A stretch of DNA of 64,000 nt from Ypsolopha sequella (GCA_934047225.1 OW203992.1:12575501-12639500), one strand, 5' to 3'. Counted from the first letter of the stretch, positions 44,078 to 56,460 are shown. Notes: a model not told the origin generated them from the letters alone. Numbers and translations: made by a program.

Positions 44078-44164
44078 CAGGTTTTCCCATACAAACTAAT
44101 ATAAAAATACCATACAATCATTATTTCGGTACCGAAATATTACTTAGTGTCCAAGTGAAGATTC
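44078..44164. other. BEL downstream flank
   Basis: Unassigned. With the left flank removed of BEL sequence it reads on from ATCAGGT into TTTTCCCATACAAAC. Confidence 0.4.
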
Positions 44165-44295
44165 TAATATTCATATTCATATTCTTTATTGTACAAAAAA
44201 AAACATAATATTCACACTGTACTTAAAGATATCGATCATACATAGGCAAGCTTATCTATAAAAAGAGATTTCTTCCAGCAAACCCGAATTGTTGA
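44165..44295 (-). repeat. LINE 3'-end fragment
   Basis: TTCTTTATTGTACAAAAAAA followed by TAGGCAAGCTTATC and AGAGATTTCTTCCAGC is the reverse of a LINE 3' end that I recognise from Lepidoptera. A related piece is at 47,805-47,905. Confidence 0.5.
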
Positions 44296-45044
44296 ATAGA
44301 AATCATAATTAAAAAGTATTAATACAAATGTACACTAAAATATGTTAATATATTTACACCCTATGATTATAAATAACTACAACATACCTACATAAATAAT
44401 AATTAAGTAACTGCTTCAACAATAAACATATTTACTTATATACATAATCTAACTATAACAACAGTCTAACAATTTTCAAAATCAGTTTAGTAGTTATTAA
44501 TGATAAGTACGTATATACTATATTAAAATTATTATTTGGTACTTTTTATAAATGATTTTTTTGAGTTCAGAATACATATTTATTACTACCTGCTTATTTT
44601 ATTTTCACAAATTGAAAACAAATTATTGTAATGCCGGATAACTTTATTATTTTGGTTACAGAAGAAATAAAATTTAAAATTATGTAAGTTCCTAAAATTT
44701 AAAATCACAAGTAATAAAAATGTTTCCTACGATATCAGTATTGGTAACAACAATTCTCACGTGAACTATATCTACCTTATAGTAAGAATTACCAAAGTAA
44801 ATAACGAAAACTAACCAATACTCCTTTAGATGTCCCCATAAAAACATCAACGCAAAGTAATATTTCTGGTGGGCATAACTCTTTCTTGTCTCATCAGGAT
44901 GTTATTTACGCGGTGATTGATAGAGATGAATACCCTAACTGGCGCTCGGGCGGCCGTCGACAATCCCGCAATGTTTCCCTCCCCCACCGCTACCGTACAA
45001 CACTCAAATGACATATATCAAAAAGACTCGTTTTTAAAAATGGC
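44296..45044. other. no gene seen
   Basis: A+T-rich unassigned sequence. AATCAGTTTAGTAGTTATTA near 44,482 is repeat-like text also seen at about 20,217. Confidence 0.35.
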
Positions 45045-45125
45045 ATCATGATCCTCCTCGCCATTTCCTATTTAGGGTCGGCTCTATGTCATGTCCCGCT
45101 ATTTATCTCTGTCCGTGCCGTGCCG
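45045..45125. repeat. LINE (RTE-like) fragment
   Basis: GATCCTCCTCGCCATTTCC, then TAGGGTCGGCTCTATGTCAT and CTCTGTCCGTGCCGTG, matches by memory a common lepidopteran LINE 3' region. Short and decayed. Confidence 0.4.
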
Positions 45126-45314
45126 TAGCGTTGTCGATACCGCTGTAAGAAAATGCCAATACTGTTTAAAAAATCGCCAACTATAAAGATGTAGAAAATT
45201 ATTTAAGTCATACTTTTGTAAATTTCATTATCTTCGTCTTAAAGTTACAATAAATATACATTTACTTAGTTCAGCTGTTATTAATTTAATTATTAATTTA
45301 TAAACTTTGTATTT
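45126..45314. other. no gene seen
   Basis: Short A+T-rich spacer. Confidence 0.35.
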
Positions 45315-45800
45315 TTAGGGTTCCGTACCTAACGTGTAAAAAGGAACGATTATGGTTTTTATACTGTGATTATGGTGAGACTCCTTTGTCCGTCCGTTTG
45401 TCAAAGCGTCATAACTTTTGTTAAAAATAAAGACTTGAAATTTGACACAAAATTGCATTAATTTGCCCACAAAATAGGTTTGTAAACAAAATCGATATAA
45501 CTTAAAATATTATCACTATGAAAGAGACCAAAATATATTTTTTCTCCTGTGTCTCCAATTTGAGTATTAAAGATTGTAAAAATATGTAATGACTACTTGT
45601 ACAGATAATTGAAAAACCACAATAAAAGGTATATCTCTCCCCCCCTATCTCTGGAACTAGAGGACCAAAAATATGAAAAAAAAAGTCACGGTAATAGATT
45701 ATACAGTTAAAATAAAGCAGTTCAGAACGTTACAGAAAAAATTAAATTTGAAAAACAATGAATTTTTCTTACAATATGTAATACCACCTTTTGTAATTAT
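45315..45800 (+). repeat. long dispersed repeat, related to 515-1476
   Basis: Begins TTTTTAGGGTTCCGTACC, then GGTGAGACTCCTTTGTCCG, and later CCCCCTATCTCTGGAACTAG with a GACCAAAAATATG block that parallels the CCTTATCTCC...GACCGAAAAATG block at 1300-1330. Non-coding. Confidence 0.6.
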
Positions 45801-47804
45801 TTGGTACAATCAATGCTTTTTTTAGTTATTAAAACTTGGTGAGTCACATTTTCGTAAACAAGCACTCGTGTCCCAATGTCTCACATTATGTCACAGTTTT
45901 ACAAAATACTATTATATAGCGTTAATAAGAGTATAATAAGCTCGAATTTTTTTAGTAATAAAGATATAGGTACTGTTAAAATTAGATATTAATACCAATC
46001 TAAACCGCTAGTAGCTTATTGCTCAAAACAATTTGAGTGTTTTTGAAGGCATTAGAGAATATTGCAAGGTACTCAGATCAAAGAGGAAGAGGAAGACTGA
46101 GAATCAGCAGGCATCGTACGTTACTAAGAACTAAAAGTTTAGTTCTGGACAGAGAATAATGAAAGATGCTACACCGACAAGAGCTAGGCTCTTTAATAAT
46201 TGATTTTTAATGTTTATTAAACTTACTTTTATATTTACGTGTGTAATTAAATATTTTGTGTACAATAAAGAATAACGTATGTTTGTCACTATTTAACGTT
46301 TGTATAATAAGTCTAAAACTTTCGAACTTTCTTAATATTTTATTATTCCTTTTTTGTAAAAGAGGCAAGATAATCCAAATCCATAAAAAAGAACCTCATT
46401 AAATAAGAATTCATAACATAACGTGCAATGGAAATAATAAAACGTATTTTAAAATAGTCCTAAAAAGCTGAAATTAAATAAAATACGATACCTACATGAC
46501 TCGCAATTATTTTGCTCTGGCCACGGCTCTCTAAAAATTAAATGTATTTTATTAGATACAGATTTTTGTTTTGGTACGGCAACTCAGTAATGGCTTGTTT
46601 CTCTCACCTTCTGGAATTGCACGATAAATCTCTGTCGAAAATGGATACTTTGCTCCACATCATTGCTTTCTGGCTTTAACAAGTGGTACTCATTAAAGGT
46701 TTTCAATGATAATTTAATTGTTATTTCGATTCAAAAGTGATCCAATGTCTTTGGGTTAATGCACTGATCTGATCCAAGTTCAAAACTTGAATGTGTTCAT
46801 CAAAATTTTACTGCTAATAGCAATATCTACCAGCTAATTTATATTGTTACAGAATTATTACCGTCTTTGAACGTAGAAACCTTTGCAAAAGTGTTTTTTT
46901 TTTTTTCGTTTAAGTTATCCAGAGAAAATTTTACACCAAGTTAATACCCATTCAATAGAATCCATAAAAAAAACTCGGAAATGAAATATTTTTTATTGAT
47001 TTTATTAGTATTTCTATCGGACTATAGGTATACTATCACAACTTGTCTCAAGTAAACCAGCAAAACCCGAAAATCAGAAAAACAGACAAACAGTTATTCC
47101 ACAGAAAATCAGTTCCACTTGTAAAGTGGGTTCATGAAACCTGAATCTAAAAGTAATACACCAGTTTAAACTCACGTTCTTGTGCAGTAATTTTGGCAGT
47201 TTGAGTAGAGTTACCCTAGCTGTTCAGTAAGCAAACTATCGACAAAATTTGGTAACCATCCACCTCTATCAACTTCACCGTCCCGGCACCATGTACGTAA
47301 TGGACCGAGTTTACATGGTTATGCAATACCCCTGTAATTAGTTAAAATCAACGTAGCAGTTCGCTGAGTGCTTTAGTTTGGTCATTCGGCACAGTGGCAC
47401 CTACGTACATATTCGCCATTTCCTGGGACCGAACTGACTGTTCGTGGACTCAGGTCGTAAATTCAGTGGACGGAGACAGTGTTGGCAACTGCCCGGCTTG
47501 GAATCCTACCAAAACGTCCTCTTTTCAAAATCATAAAGATCAAATTAGGAATGATGAAGCGCACTGCAGGACTTGCTTAGGTGTCTCTTCAAGCTTTGTG
47601 GAACTATCGCGATATGCTTGGACTTAGTCTTATAATGTTTCCCAAATATATGTTCTTATAAAAATATAAATATTTAGTACGTACTCGTAGATATACAGAA
47701 ACTAACAACGAAATCGTATTGTGTACGATTGGTCACTATACAGAAAGCTTTTTCTCTTTTATGGAAGCATTAAATGAATATTAGTCTAAATAAGGTATTC
47801 TTAT
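45801..47804. other. no gene seen
   Basis: Two kilobases of A+T-rich unassigned sequence. TGTGTACAATAAAGAATAACG near 46,257-46,277 is LINE-tail-like. The frame at 47,394-47,627 begins at a non-ATG codon and shows no domain. Confidence 0.4.
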
Positions 47805-47905
47805 TATTTATTGTACACGAAAAACCTATTTTTAAATAAAACTATGTATAATGCAAACCTATCTCCAAGAACAGATTTCTTCCAGTTTACCTCTGGGGAT
47901 AATGG
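47805..47905 (-). repeat. LINE 3'-end fragment
   Basis: TTATTATTTATTGTACACG...ACCTATCTCCAAGAACAG, then ATTTCTTCCAGTTTACCTC, resembles 44,165-44,295 and the same lepidopteran LINE tail. Confidence 0.5.
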
Positions 47906-47969
47906 TTAATGAAAAGTTACTACTTTAAAGTTACAAAGTATAGGTACATTTATTTAAATACCCACTCTA

Positions 47970-48368
47970 TAATAGTAATTTGTGCTACTAGGGCGAAAAG
48001 GAATAAATTACGAGGACAATTTAAAACACGAGCGTAGCGAGTGTTTTAAACGTAACCGAGTAATTTATTGCTCTTACGCCCGTGTATCATACTACGTTTT
48101 TCAATGCATAGTGTGAGGAAATAAAACAAATATAATCTTGTGAACTTTATATTATGATTGGCTCAAAAGGACTGTATCCAGAGCCGTTAATCGGTGGAAT
48201 AAAAAGTATAACGTTTATGGTACACAGGAAAGGCTGCAGGTTAGCCAACCATTGAAAATAAATTAAAAAAAAATAATAATAAAGCCCTAGGGCAAAATAA
48301 TCGACTTTCTGTTCGGTTTTGATGCATAAAAAGTGGACATTTACGAGCACTTGCATTGAAAAATAATG
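47970..48368 (-). repeat. dispersed repeat family A, minus copy
   Basis: Inverted partner of 15,154-15,541 along its full length, with small indels. The inverted repeat AAAACACGAGCG/CGAGTGTTTT is conserved here too. Confidence 0.8.
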
Positions 48369-48477
48369 TATATAAATACTTATAATATGCATTATAATCT
48401 TAATATACCTACACAAAATAAATTATAAAATATGTAATATTATCGAGATAAATAAGGCTTAAAATAATAAAATTAAA

Positions 48478-49100
48478 CCGGCCAAGTGCGACTCGGGCCT
48501 CGCTCTTTTAGGTTTCCGTACATATATGACCAATTATTTCAAACTAGATATTTATTTAATTTTAGGTAATTCTGTCAGACATAGAAACTGCAAAATTAAG
48601 TTGGTTGAGTATTCGGGGACGGGACCCAAAACATATAAATCAGCGTTTTCAATATTTGTTGGTTAAGCATGTTACAGCATGTGGTACATAATATACATAA
48701 CTTTCAAATTCCTGACTGCTTTGGCCTTTGAGATAGACCCCTTAACAAAAATGGTCTAAAAATGGCAATTTTGATAGCCCCCCATTCCTTAAATTTTAAG
48801 ATTTAAAATAATATTAAAAGCTTATTTATCCTCTACTTAATGACCTCTAGACAATGACATGACAACCCACATGCTAGAGTAAGAAAAAAAAAAAAAAACT
48901 GCTCCATTTTCATGTATGATACTCCCCCTGAAAAATAATGTAATCACAATTAAAATTCATAATTCGGTTTTGTGTCAATATTTTAGACAACATATAAATT
49001 TTAGGTTTTTATCTCATTCCATCTAAGAGCTAGAGACCCATGACACACAGACAGACAGACAAAGGCTTCGATTTGCCCTTTAGGTACGGAACCCAAAAAT
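48478..49100 (+). repeat. long ACCGGCC-type dispersed repeat
   Basis: ACCGGCCAAGTGCGACTCGG at the left and TTAGGTACGGAACCCAAAAA at the right, with GACACACAGACAGACAGAC before the right end. About 620 bp, twice the length of the copies at 850 and 60,233, with a different middle. Confidence 0.65.
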
Positions 49101-49677
49101 TTCGGAAGGTAAACAGCTAAAAACATAACGAATATAAATATATTATAGTATTAATAACAATACCGATTTGTTTTGGTGTTAAATTGCTGACTAAATAATT
49201 TAATTTTCTCTAATTCTACACAAAAAGTGTAGGGAGTTCGCTGACTGAAACACAGCAATAAAAGGAAAAGGAGAAGTTTACTAAATCACTACTCGAGTAA
49301 ATGCTCTGGTTTCCAGTTACAGCTAGATGCGATGCAAGTGGAACGGAACATCGTGAGGGATAAGGCAAACCTCTCATAACGGTTTATGTCGACAATTTAC
49401 TGAGGTTTAGCTGGAACGGGCCGCGCTCGTGTAGCAGTTTGTTTGAAGTTCAACATCAGCTACTACGTAGATGCAGCTTGTCTAGAGCACAATATAGCTC
49501 TTCACTGATAGGTTATTTAAATTGGATGATATTTAAATTGGGGCGTGGATCAAAATTACTGGATATTCCAAGAGTTTGCGAGTTTAAGACGACAGACAAC
49601 TACAACGCAGCGGATCGTCGTCGAACAAAAAAACACTACAATAGAATGGGTATACGAATTGTAAGGTAAACGTCAAC
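49101..49677. other. no gene seen
   Basis: A frame at 49,439-49,669 starts at a non-ATG codon and has no recognised domain. Unassigned. Confidence 0.4.
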
Positions 49678-49866
49678 TCGTCATCCATCCATTCATCCAT
49701 CCATCAGCCTAGTTCGTCCACTGCTGGACATAAGCCTTTCCAGAACTTGGCCACTCCCGGCGGTCATCCTGAAAGAATTGCCCATACTCACACACGCTGG
49801 GCAGGCGGGTTTGTGAGCGCGGTGCCGGAACCCTCGCCCCAGTGACGCTACTGCCCGTCACCAGTC
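49678..49866 (-). repeat. RTE-like LINE 3' fragment
   Basis: CATCCATCCATCAGCC followed by GTCCACTGCTGGACATAAGC is a signature I know from lepidopteran RTE-type LINE 3' ends. The body continues with GGCAGGCGGGTTTGTGAG. No RT domain. Confidence 0.6.
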
Positions 49867-50678
49867 TGTTCCAAAATTTAATGTTTCACATCGTTATTAT
49901 AGTATAATGCTTACTATTATAGTATTTTATGTACTCATGTTAACTGTGAAAAAGTTCCAAGTGAGTCTCGTTGTTTTCACCACCGTGCACCGCTCCGTAC
50001 TCTGCAGCTACATCTTTGGAAAATGTTAAATCTGATTTATATATTAAAAAAAAAAACAGATTTGTTAAGTCGGTGAACAAATTTCAACATAAAGCAAGTT
50101 TAATATACGGGCATTAAATAAAAATAAAATTTGTCCTGAAATTAAAATGCTCAGAAGCTTAGCCGTAAAAAAAATGTTTTCTTTCATTTTATAACCCAAT
50201 ATTTTCTTATTAATGCCAATGGAGACGCCATGAGTCGCCGACGAAGGCAGGAAAAGAAAAAAACTTTTTTATTTTATGTCGTCGTAAAAGTGACCATTTT
50301 TCTGAGATAACAACGCCGCAGGCTGGCGTAAAGACATGTCATTATCACTCGCTGTCCAGAATACATCTTATGCCTAGAATGACACACTTATAATAACTCA
50401 TATACGGTAACTTTCATTTTTGTGGCCAATTTGTTATTGAAGGGCCGTTAATAAACTATAAAACAGGATAAGTATACATATTTTTTTTGTTTTAACAAAA
50501 CCATTTAAAGAAACTTTAAATCTCTTTTTGATATTAAAATAAACGGAGCAATATAAACTCATGTATTGATAACGCAAGAGGAGAAAGTTGCCATAACTAC
50601 AAAAATATTCCAACAATAGACTTTTATCTTGTTGGCTTTTGTGGTATTTATATACCATCGCGAGGTTAAACCTGCAAC
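49867..50678. other. no gene seen
   Basis: Unassigned A+T-rich sequence. Confidence 0.4.
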
Positions 50679-50831
50679 CGTAGCACAGTCTTATCGCGTG
50701 CGACGCTACTTAGTTGAATCACAAGTGCGAGGAGCGTGACATAAATTTAATCGCAAAATCAAACGTGACACGCTCCTTGCACTTGTGATTCAAGTAAGTC
50801 GCGTCACGCGCGATTAAACACTGTGCTACGG
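50679..50831. mobile_element. 153-bp inverted-repeat element (fold-back/MITE)
   Basis: Arms of about 62 bp: CCGTAGCACAG...GAATCACAAGTGCG...GAGCGTGAC on the left and its imperfect complement on the right (50,765-50,831). The spacer is about 25 bp. Confidence 0.8.
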
Positions 50832-51322
50832 GTATTGCATGTCCTAAAAAGCTTACATTTACGCCCGAAGTACGATGATAAGGCTCACCCCCAAGTTGGG
50901 AAGTGTGACAGATCGGACCTCATCTGTTCACGTCTCAATTCACAAATAAATGTTCTTATAATGGACAGGAAGATTTTTGTATGTAATCAATTAAATTACG
51001 TTTAAATAAATAAAGCAAAGTGAAATCGATCGCGTCAAATTACTGATTTAAATAATAAATACAGTAAACTAAAACTCCGGCCAAGCAATCGGACCAATAT
51101 TAAATAGATTAAAAACAAACTTTCAATTTCAAACATGATGGTTTCCATTCATGCGTGAACCCTAGCAAGCTGTAAGTTATTACAATGTAGACGAGACGGC
51201 GGCACTGGCAGTTGCTGTATACACATCTCACTCGCTCTTATATCTGTAATAATTTTGTCTCTTTTGGTCGATTTCTTATTGGCGTCAAAAGGACGGCGAG
51301 GATTTCATAGGAAAATGGATCT
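50832..51322. other. no gene seen
   Basis: Unassigned. Confidence 0.4.
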
Positions 51323-51357
51323 TGTAACAATATGCATTAGGTTGACTCCAATAAGGT

Positions 51358-51474
51358 GAGAACGGAGAGAACGGTGAGAACGGAGAGAACGGAGAGAACG
51401 GAGAGAACGTAGAGAACGGAGAGAACGGTGAGAACGGTGAGAACGGTGAGAACGGTGAGAACGGAGAGAACGGA
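51358..51474. repeat. 13 x 9-bp tandem repeat (GAGAACGGN)
   Basis: Thirteen consecutive units; the last base is A or T, and one unit reads GAGAACGTA. The 9-bp period keeps frames open, but the implied Arg/Ser-rich peptide is not considered coding. Confidence 0.95.
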
Positions 51475-51481
51475 ACCGAGT

Positions 51482-51490
51482 ATATAAGGT
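51482..51490 (+). promoter_or_regulatory. TATA box candidate
   Basis: TATATAAGG directly downstream of the 9-bp array. A start site would be expected near 51,510-51,515 (GGGGATCAGATATT). Confidence 0.45.
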
Positions 51491-51588
51491 CATGGAAAAG
51501 CGGTTTGGGGATCAGATATTTTTATACCATCGTCGAAGTGCTGTCAAGAAGTCTCAAGGTGAAGTCCCAAGTTCAGAGTATTGTTACG

Positions 51589-54500
51589 GGGTGGGTTTTC
51601 TTTGCTTCAATAGTAATTTTGTTTTCGGAACTTGCGATTAAAATACGGAATGTGTCAATCTATCTGTTCGTTTGATCACGGGGTCATTTCGCGTTCGCGT
51701 TAGCTTTTAGGTGGCTGTATGCCCTTTTATCGTAAATAGATTCGGTTATGGTCAATAGTTTTTGACTTTTCCGACTCGGAGATTGACACAGACGCGTTTG
51801 AATTCGTATAGGGTGAACGAGGAACGAGCTAGATTCCGCGATGTGTAAAGGGTTCGATAATCGTCTTTTCAAGTTCCGAAATTAAAGTATGTACTTAAAT
51901 AATGTAGTAGTTCATAGGTCGATTCAAGGGTTGATGGGGAGGGCAGGGAGTATGGTCTCTTCTTAGTATTGCCGGACGTGGAAACGGGAAGATGTACCAG
52001 GGTGACAATGTGGCATAGGGCTAGTCGCGGGGAAATCTTGAAGAGTCAGGCAGGGAGCTTACAGAGCGGAAGTCGCACTGGGCTAAGATTCAGGTCACCT
52101 ACTGGTGTGAACGACAGAATCTAGTTTTAACCTCCTCTGGAGGGAAGCAAGCGTCTGGGATGGCCTTGCTCCAGTTTTACATACTGGAAACACATCCCCC
52201 ATGAAAGGCGATGTTTATGGCAAAGCGTCCGTGCCGTGAAGAGGTTGCGAATTGTTCTAACCTTTGTCATCTGACTGAGCTGGTCATGGTCTCATATCTA
52301 TATATTTATATATACACATGACCATATAGGCTATCCCAGATAGCGGGGTGAAGTCCTTTTTACTGTATCACCTCCTGTCTGAGTAGGGCAAAGTTTTAGG
52401 GTGTTAGGCACACACAGGGGTTCCAACTTGCCCCGCGTCTTTCTGTCGATTAGTTGAGGGGTTGTATGGTGTTTGCTAGCACAATATACAACCACACACA
52501 CGTTTAATTGTAAATGTGAGGTGACGGACCTCTAGCCTTGAAATCCACACATTTGAAAGCCTAGGAATACTTGATTTTAGGGCCAAATGTTAGGCAGGTA
52601 AATTCTAAAATAAAGTCTACTGTTAGGGTATTAATAATTTATTTTTGAGAAATTATACTTAGTGGGAGGTATCAGGTAACCTTCATCATTGTTTAGGAAA
52701 AATAGGTCAGTAAATTTAGGTTCGTTTAGGTTATAAGGTTCCAAGTACATAGGGATCTCTGAAAATTATATTTTAGTGGTTCAGGAATGAGTGTTGTTTG
52801 TTGACTAGGTTCATTATTTATTATAGAAGGTTTTATAAACCCACAGAACCCTAATTTTTAATACTAAAGCATAAGGCTTTGATATTGGCAATAAATATGA
52901 AATGATATCAGTATAGAAAACATTTGAGTTTCACCACTTGAGGATCTCTAAATATGAGGTACTTACTTAGGTATTTCTTTTAAGAAATAACGAGGCTTGA
53001 GTTTGGCACAAGAATATGCCTAAATAATAGAGAAAGCATACATAAGTCTTGATTTTGAATTCATGTTGATGAAATGTATTATGGACTACAAAAGGTCATA
53101 ACTGTGGTACCTACCAAACCCTTCTTAAGGTCAGTTCTTAGTGAAAACTAAATTGAAATGATTTGAATCTATATTTATCAATAAATAAGAACCTTTTACA
53201 TATCAAATCAAATAATCTGATTGCAGGAGTCCAAAAATAGAGTGCAATGACTTGATGGCATTGTTTGGTTAGTACTTACTATCCAGAAGAAAGTTCTTAG
53301 GTGAAATAAGAAATGGCTTTGATTTTAATACCCATTTGACTGTTAAATTATTTACTTACTGTGGAAATAGCTCTGGGGAATTTTATTCAAGAAATAAGAA
53401 TAATTTCAATCTTTATCAATATTCGATAAACTTAAAAATACAAATGATGTATTTGTTTGCATAAAAGTTTTCCATTGTCTGGCAAACAAGGCCTTAACTA
53501 TTACTATACACCAAATATGGGGTAGTAAAAGTTGTATCTTCGTCATTGGAAATAAATAAATACATCTATGGAACAAAAACTAAGTTCTATTAGTATTATT
53601 ATTACTATTTTACCTAGAGCAGGTTTCTCAATCAAAAGTACTTACTTATATTGAAATTATTCTATTCAGTAGTTATAAAATTGACTACATAAATGGCTGT
53701 GATTTGTGAAGGATTGAAAGGAATTCTTACCCATCATTTACAATTATATAAAGATAAAACTACTAGTATAAAGTAGCTAGTTGCCTATTAAATTCATTTA
53801 TATAAGGTAATTTATATTGGCTAATTTTCATGTAAGGGGTTCATTAAATGAAACCTATGTACAAATGAATGAAGGTACGGTAATTAGGTAACTGGTATTG
53901 AGTATGGTAATGGTATAAAAAGATGTCCATATGATGAATTGTGTCTTTGGTATGATTAAGACACGTGCTGATGGATTCAACATCTTTTCTAATTTATTTT
54001 TAGCAAATTATGTTTATAATATTTTATAAAACATGTACCTTAATTCAAAGAACTAAGTTTCATTTAAAACAAACAACCGTCTAACTTTGATACTATGGTT
54101 TTGTTCGTACTATATTATGAACTTTACATCTCTAGTTTGGAAAGCCAATATTAATTACTGTACATTATATTTGCTGAGAAATGCCTAAATGAGATTAAAT
54201 AAAACACCAGTTATTCTAAAATATATTCAACCAAATATTTTTCATAAATTACAGCTGTTATGTCAACTCAAAGTTCTTTTAACTTTAATTCCTCAGCTAG
54301 AGATCACTCTTTAGCTATCTAACTTTCTCAAGACACTAAAAGTTAATAGTGCTAGGGACTAAAATTGTTTCTGAGAGCAATCATATATTGTACTTAAAAG
54401 ACAGACAGATAAACACTCTTTATTTGGATTCATGCTCGGAAGTCTTGAAGTTTGAACTCTTAAATTTGTCTTTTAGTATAATGTGGACTACTGATGAGAG

Positions 54501-54887
54501 CACAGCTCTTAAATATTATTTCAAGTTAATGTTTATTCATTCAATAAAGTGAAGTCTCCAGGCTAGAGCACAGCTCTTAAATTGCTTCGAGTTAACGGTT
54601 GTTTATGACTGATAATAGGTAGTTATTATTATAACGGAATACAACTTTTAATAAGGGTTTGTCTAGCTAACTTTATCTCTGAATCACTTTTAAAAAACTT
54701 GGGTTCTACTTAAGGCGCGACGTAAGGTTCTAATCTGACGATCACACTTTGGCCATATATCTGTTAAAATCATTTCTATTAAGCACCAAGCGTTAAGCTA
54801 TGTAGGTTGTAAGTGGTTTGTTATTGGGAGGATTCGACGGAGTTCAGTATGAGCAGTAATGGTTTTACAAGAGGTATTAGTACAGAA
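51589..54887. other. about 3.3 kb with no gene seen; possible non-coding transcript or decayed LTR element
   Basis: No coding frame. 51,950-52,560 is GC-richer (CTCCTCTGGAGGGAAGC, CCCAGATAGCGGGGTGAAG) and 52,600-54,880 is A+T-rich. At 52,573-52,594 GGGCCAAATGTTAGGCAGG resembles, in reverse, an LTR end next to a TTGGCCC primer-site-like phrase, but no partner LTR was found. GAGCACAGCTCTTAAAT is directly repeated near 54,498 and 54,566. Confidence 0.35.
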
Positions 54888-55215
54888 GTTAAGGGGGAAC
54901 GATTCGTATCCTCTACGAAAAGCAAAACTTAAGATAGTTCTTCTTATTTTTGAATTACAGATATTCAATAACCGTGATTTATGGCATTTCGCGAACATAG
55001 TTTAGTGTCAGTTGGGCTTTTCCGGCAAAATTTTGTTATTTTATACATTACTTTGTAAATGTACGGGCACACAAATGTTTTAAGTTTGTGTGCCCATACA
55101 ATTACAACGTAACACATTTCTTTAATATCTGTATTTCAAAAGAATAAGAAGAACCATCTCAAGTTGCGCGTTTTGTAGAGGATACGACCTCGTTTCCCGT
55201 TAAAGTCGTCGGTGA
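54888..55215. repeat. large imperfect inverted duplication with central hairpin
   Basis: 54,888-54,970 (containing GTATCCTCTACGAAAAGC and TTCTTCTTATTTTTGAATTA) is repeated in reverse at 55,123-55,215 (TTTCAAAAGAATAAGAAG, TTTTGTAGAGGATACG). The axis is a hairpin with 15-bp arms (55,061-55,075 and 55,085-55,099; GTACGGGCACACAAA). About 80 bases are present on the left side only. Confidence 0.75.
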
Positions 55216-56139
55216 TGTAAAAACTAGTACGAATTGAAAGTAAATGCCAAAAATATGTCATTTCCCAAATGAAATCATAATTTGATACATAATGTTTTTT
55301 GCAAGACTTGGTCCTTACTAGCAACACTGTCGAATGATGCCATAATACAGGATGTGCCAAGGCATGCTAATGAGCATAGGAAACACATTTTAAAATACAC
55401 CTAATATTGCTTGCTGCAATCAAAGATTTCAAAAGTAAAAATAAGCTCTTACCGTATTATGACAGCACCAAAATGTTTCCACCTTTAAATGGGTGACGCT
55501 CACACGTTTGGAGTCAGTGCTCATCTGAACACAGTGATAGTTGGACGCCTTAGGTGCACTTAAAGTTTTGAATTTTTACGACTTTAGTAGTCTGATCAGT
55601 TTGCTGACCGTAGTTGGACAGATTGCGCACCCATATTGTGCGCGCGTCGGCATTATGTTAACGTACACATTCAAAAACAATGCAATAGATTTTAGGTGCC
55701 AAGGCTCATCTAAACTTTTGAAAGCTTTGGCTGCAATATTCATTTTTCTCTTACAAAGAAACCATGCTGCCTGAAGAAATAATTAAGCATGGAACAAGAT
55801 GAGAAGCAACTATATGAATTGTAACTTCATTGATTGGTACAAATTCTTTTCAAACAGCATTTGTAATAGTGATAGTCATTTAGTTAGAATTAAATAAATT
55901 AGAAGTAAGCCCTTGTTTGTTTTGCAGTTTTATTCCTACCCTTATAGAAAGTTTTAATAAGACGGCCACGCCTGAGTTGACACTTAACTGCCCTCCAAGT
56001 TTTTAATTTTCAGAACCAACTAACTGCTCGTACAACCTGTTCAGTTTTAACTTCGTATAACAAGACTTTTCAAAGAAACTTATGGTTCAACTTGGTTCAA
56101 TATCAAGTTTTAAAGAAGAAAGAAAGTTACGCAATTATC
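55216..56139. other. no gene seen
   Basis: Unassigned. ATACAGGATGTGCCAAGG near 55,345 looks like a mariner-type terminus, but no partner end was found. Confidence 0.4.
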
Positions 56140-56460
56140 AATATCAATATACATATATAAAACAGTAGAACTCGGTATGTCTGTACATTAAAGAAAAGTA
56201 ATAAAAATAGAAAGGTGGTGACTAAAGAAGAATAATAGAACACAAATCAACGATTTTAAAATACTTTTCTCTCTGTCTATTTATTCTGGCACACCTCCGA
56301 AACCACTGGACAGATTGGGAGGTGTTTTCTTTATTATCATCGTAGTGGCCAACATAGGCTATAATATGTTAATATTTTATTAAAATAAAGCCCAAGCCGA
56401 AAACAGGGAAGAGCTGAACAAACGCGGGGCCGAGCCGTAGGCAAAAGGCTAGTTATTTAA
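56140..56460 (+). repeat. Helitron-like dispersed repeat, copy 1
   Basis: Shares AAGAAAAGTAATAAAAATAG, GGTGACTAAAGAAGA, AACCACTGGACAGATT and GCCGAAAACAGGGA with 60,678-61,000, ending GAGCCGTAGGCAAAAGGCTA. The ending resembles lepidopteran Helitron-type 3' ends from memory. Non-coding. Confidence 0.6.

Larger units (their letters stand above)
51323..51588 (+). promoter_or_regulatory. LTR-like / promoter-like block with tandem repeats and TATA box
   Basis: Bounded by TGTAACAATA (51,323-51,332) and TATTGTTAC (51,579-51,587), which are inverted complements of the kind found at LTR ends. It contains 13 head-to-tail 9-bp units followed 8 bases later by TATATAAGG. Tandem enhancer repeats upstream of a TATA box are the usual layout of an LTR U3/R region. 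No matching second LTR or target duplication was found, so it may be a solo or decayed LTR, or a cellular promoter. Confidence 0.4.

Noticed and set aside
51305..51493. Arg/Ser/His repeat protein on the minus strand
   Set aside because: Produced by the 9-bp tandem repeat; no domain and no start context.
54798..54998. Minus frame in the inverted duplication
   Set aside because: Falls in repeat sequence, and no equivalent frame is kept in the inverted partner.
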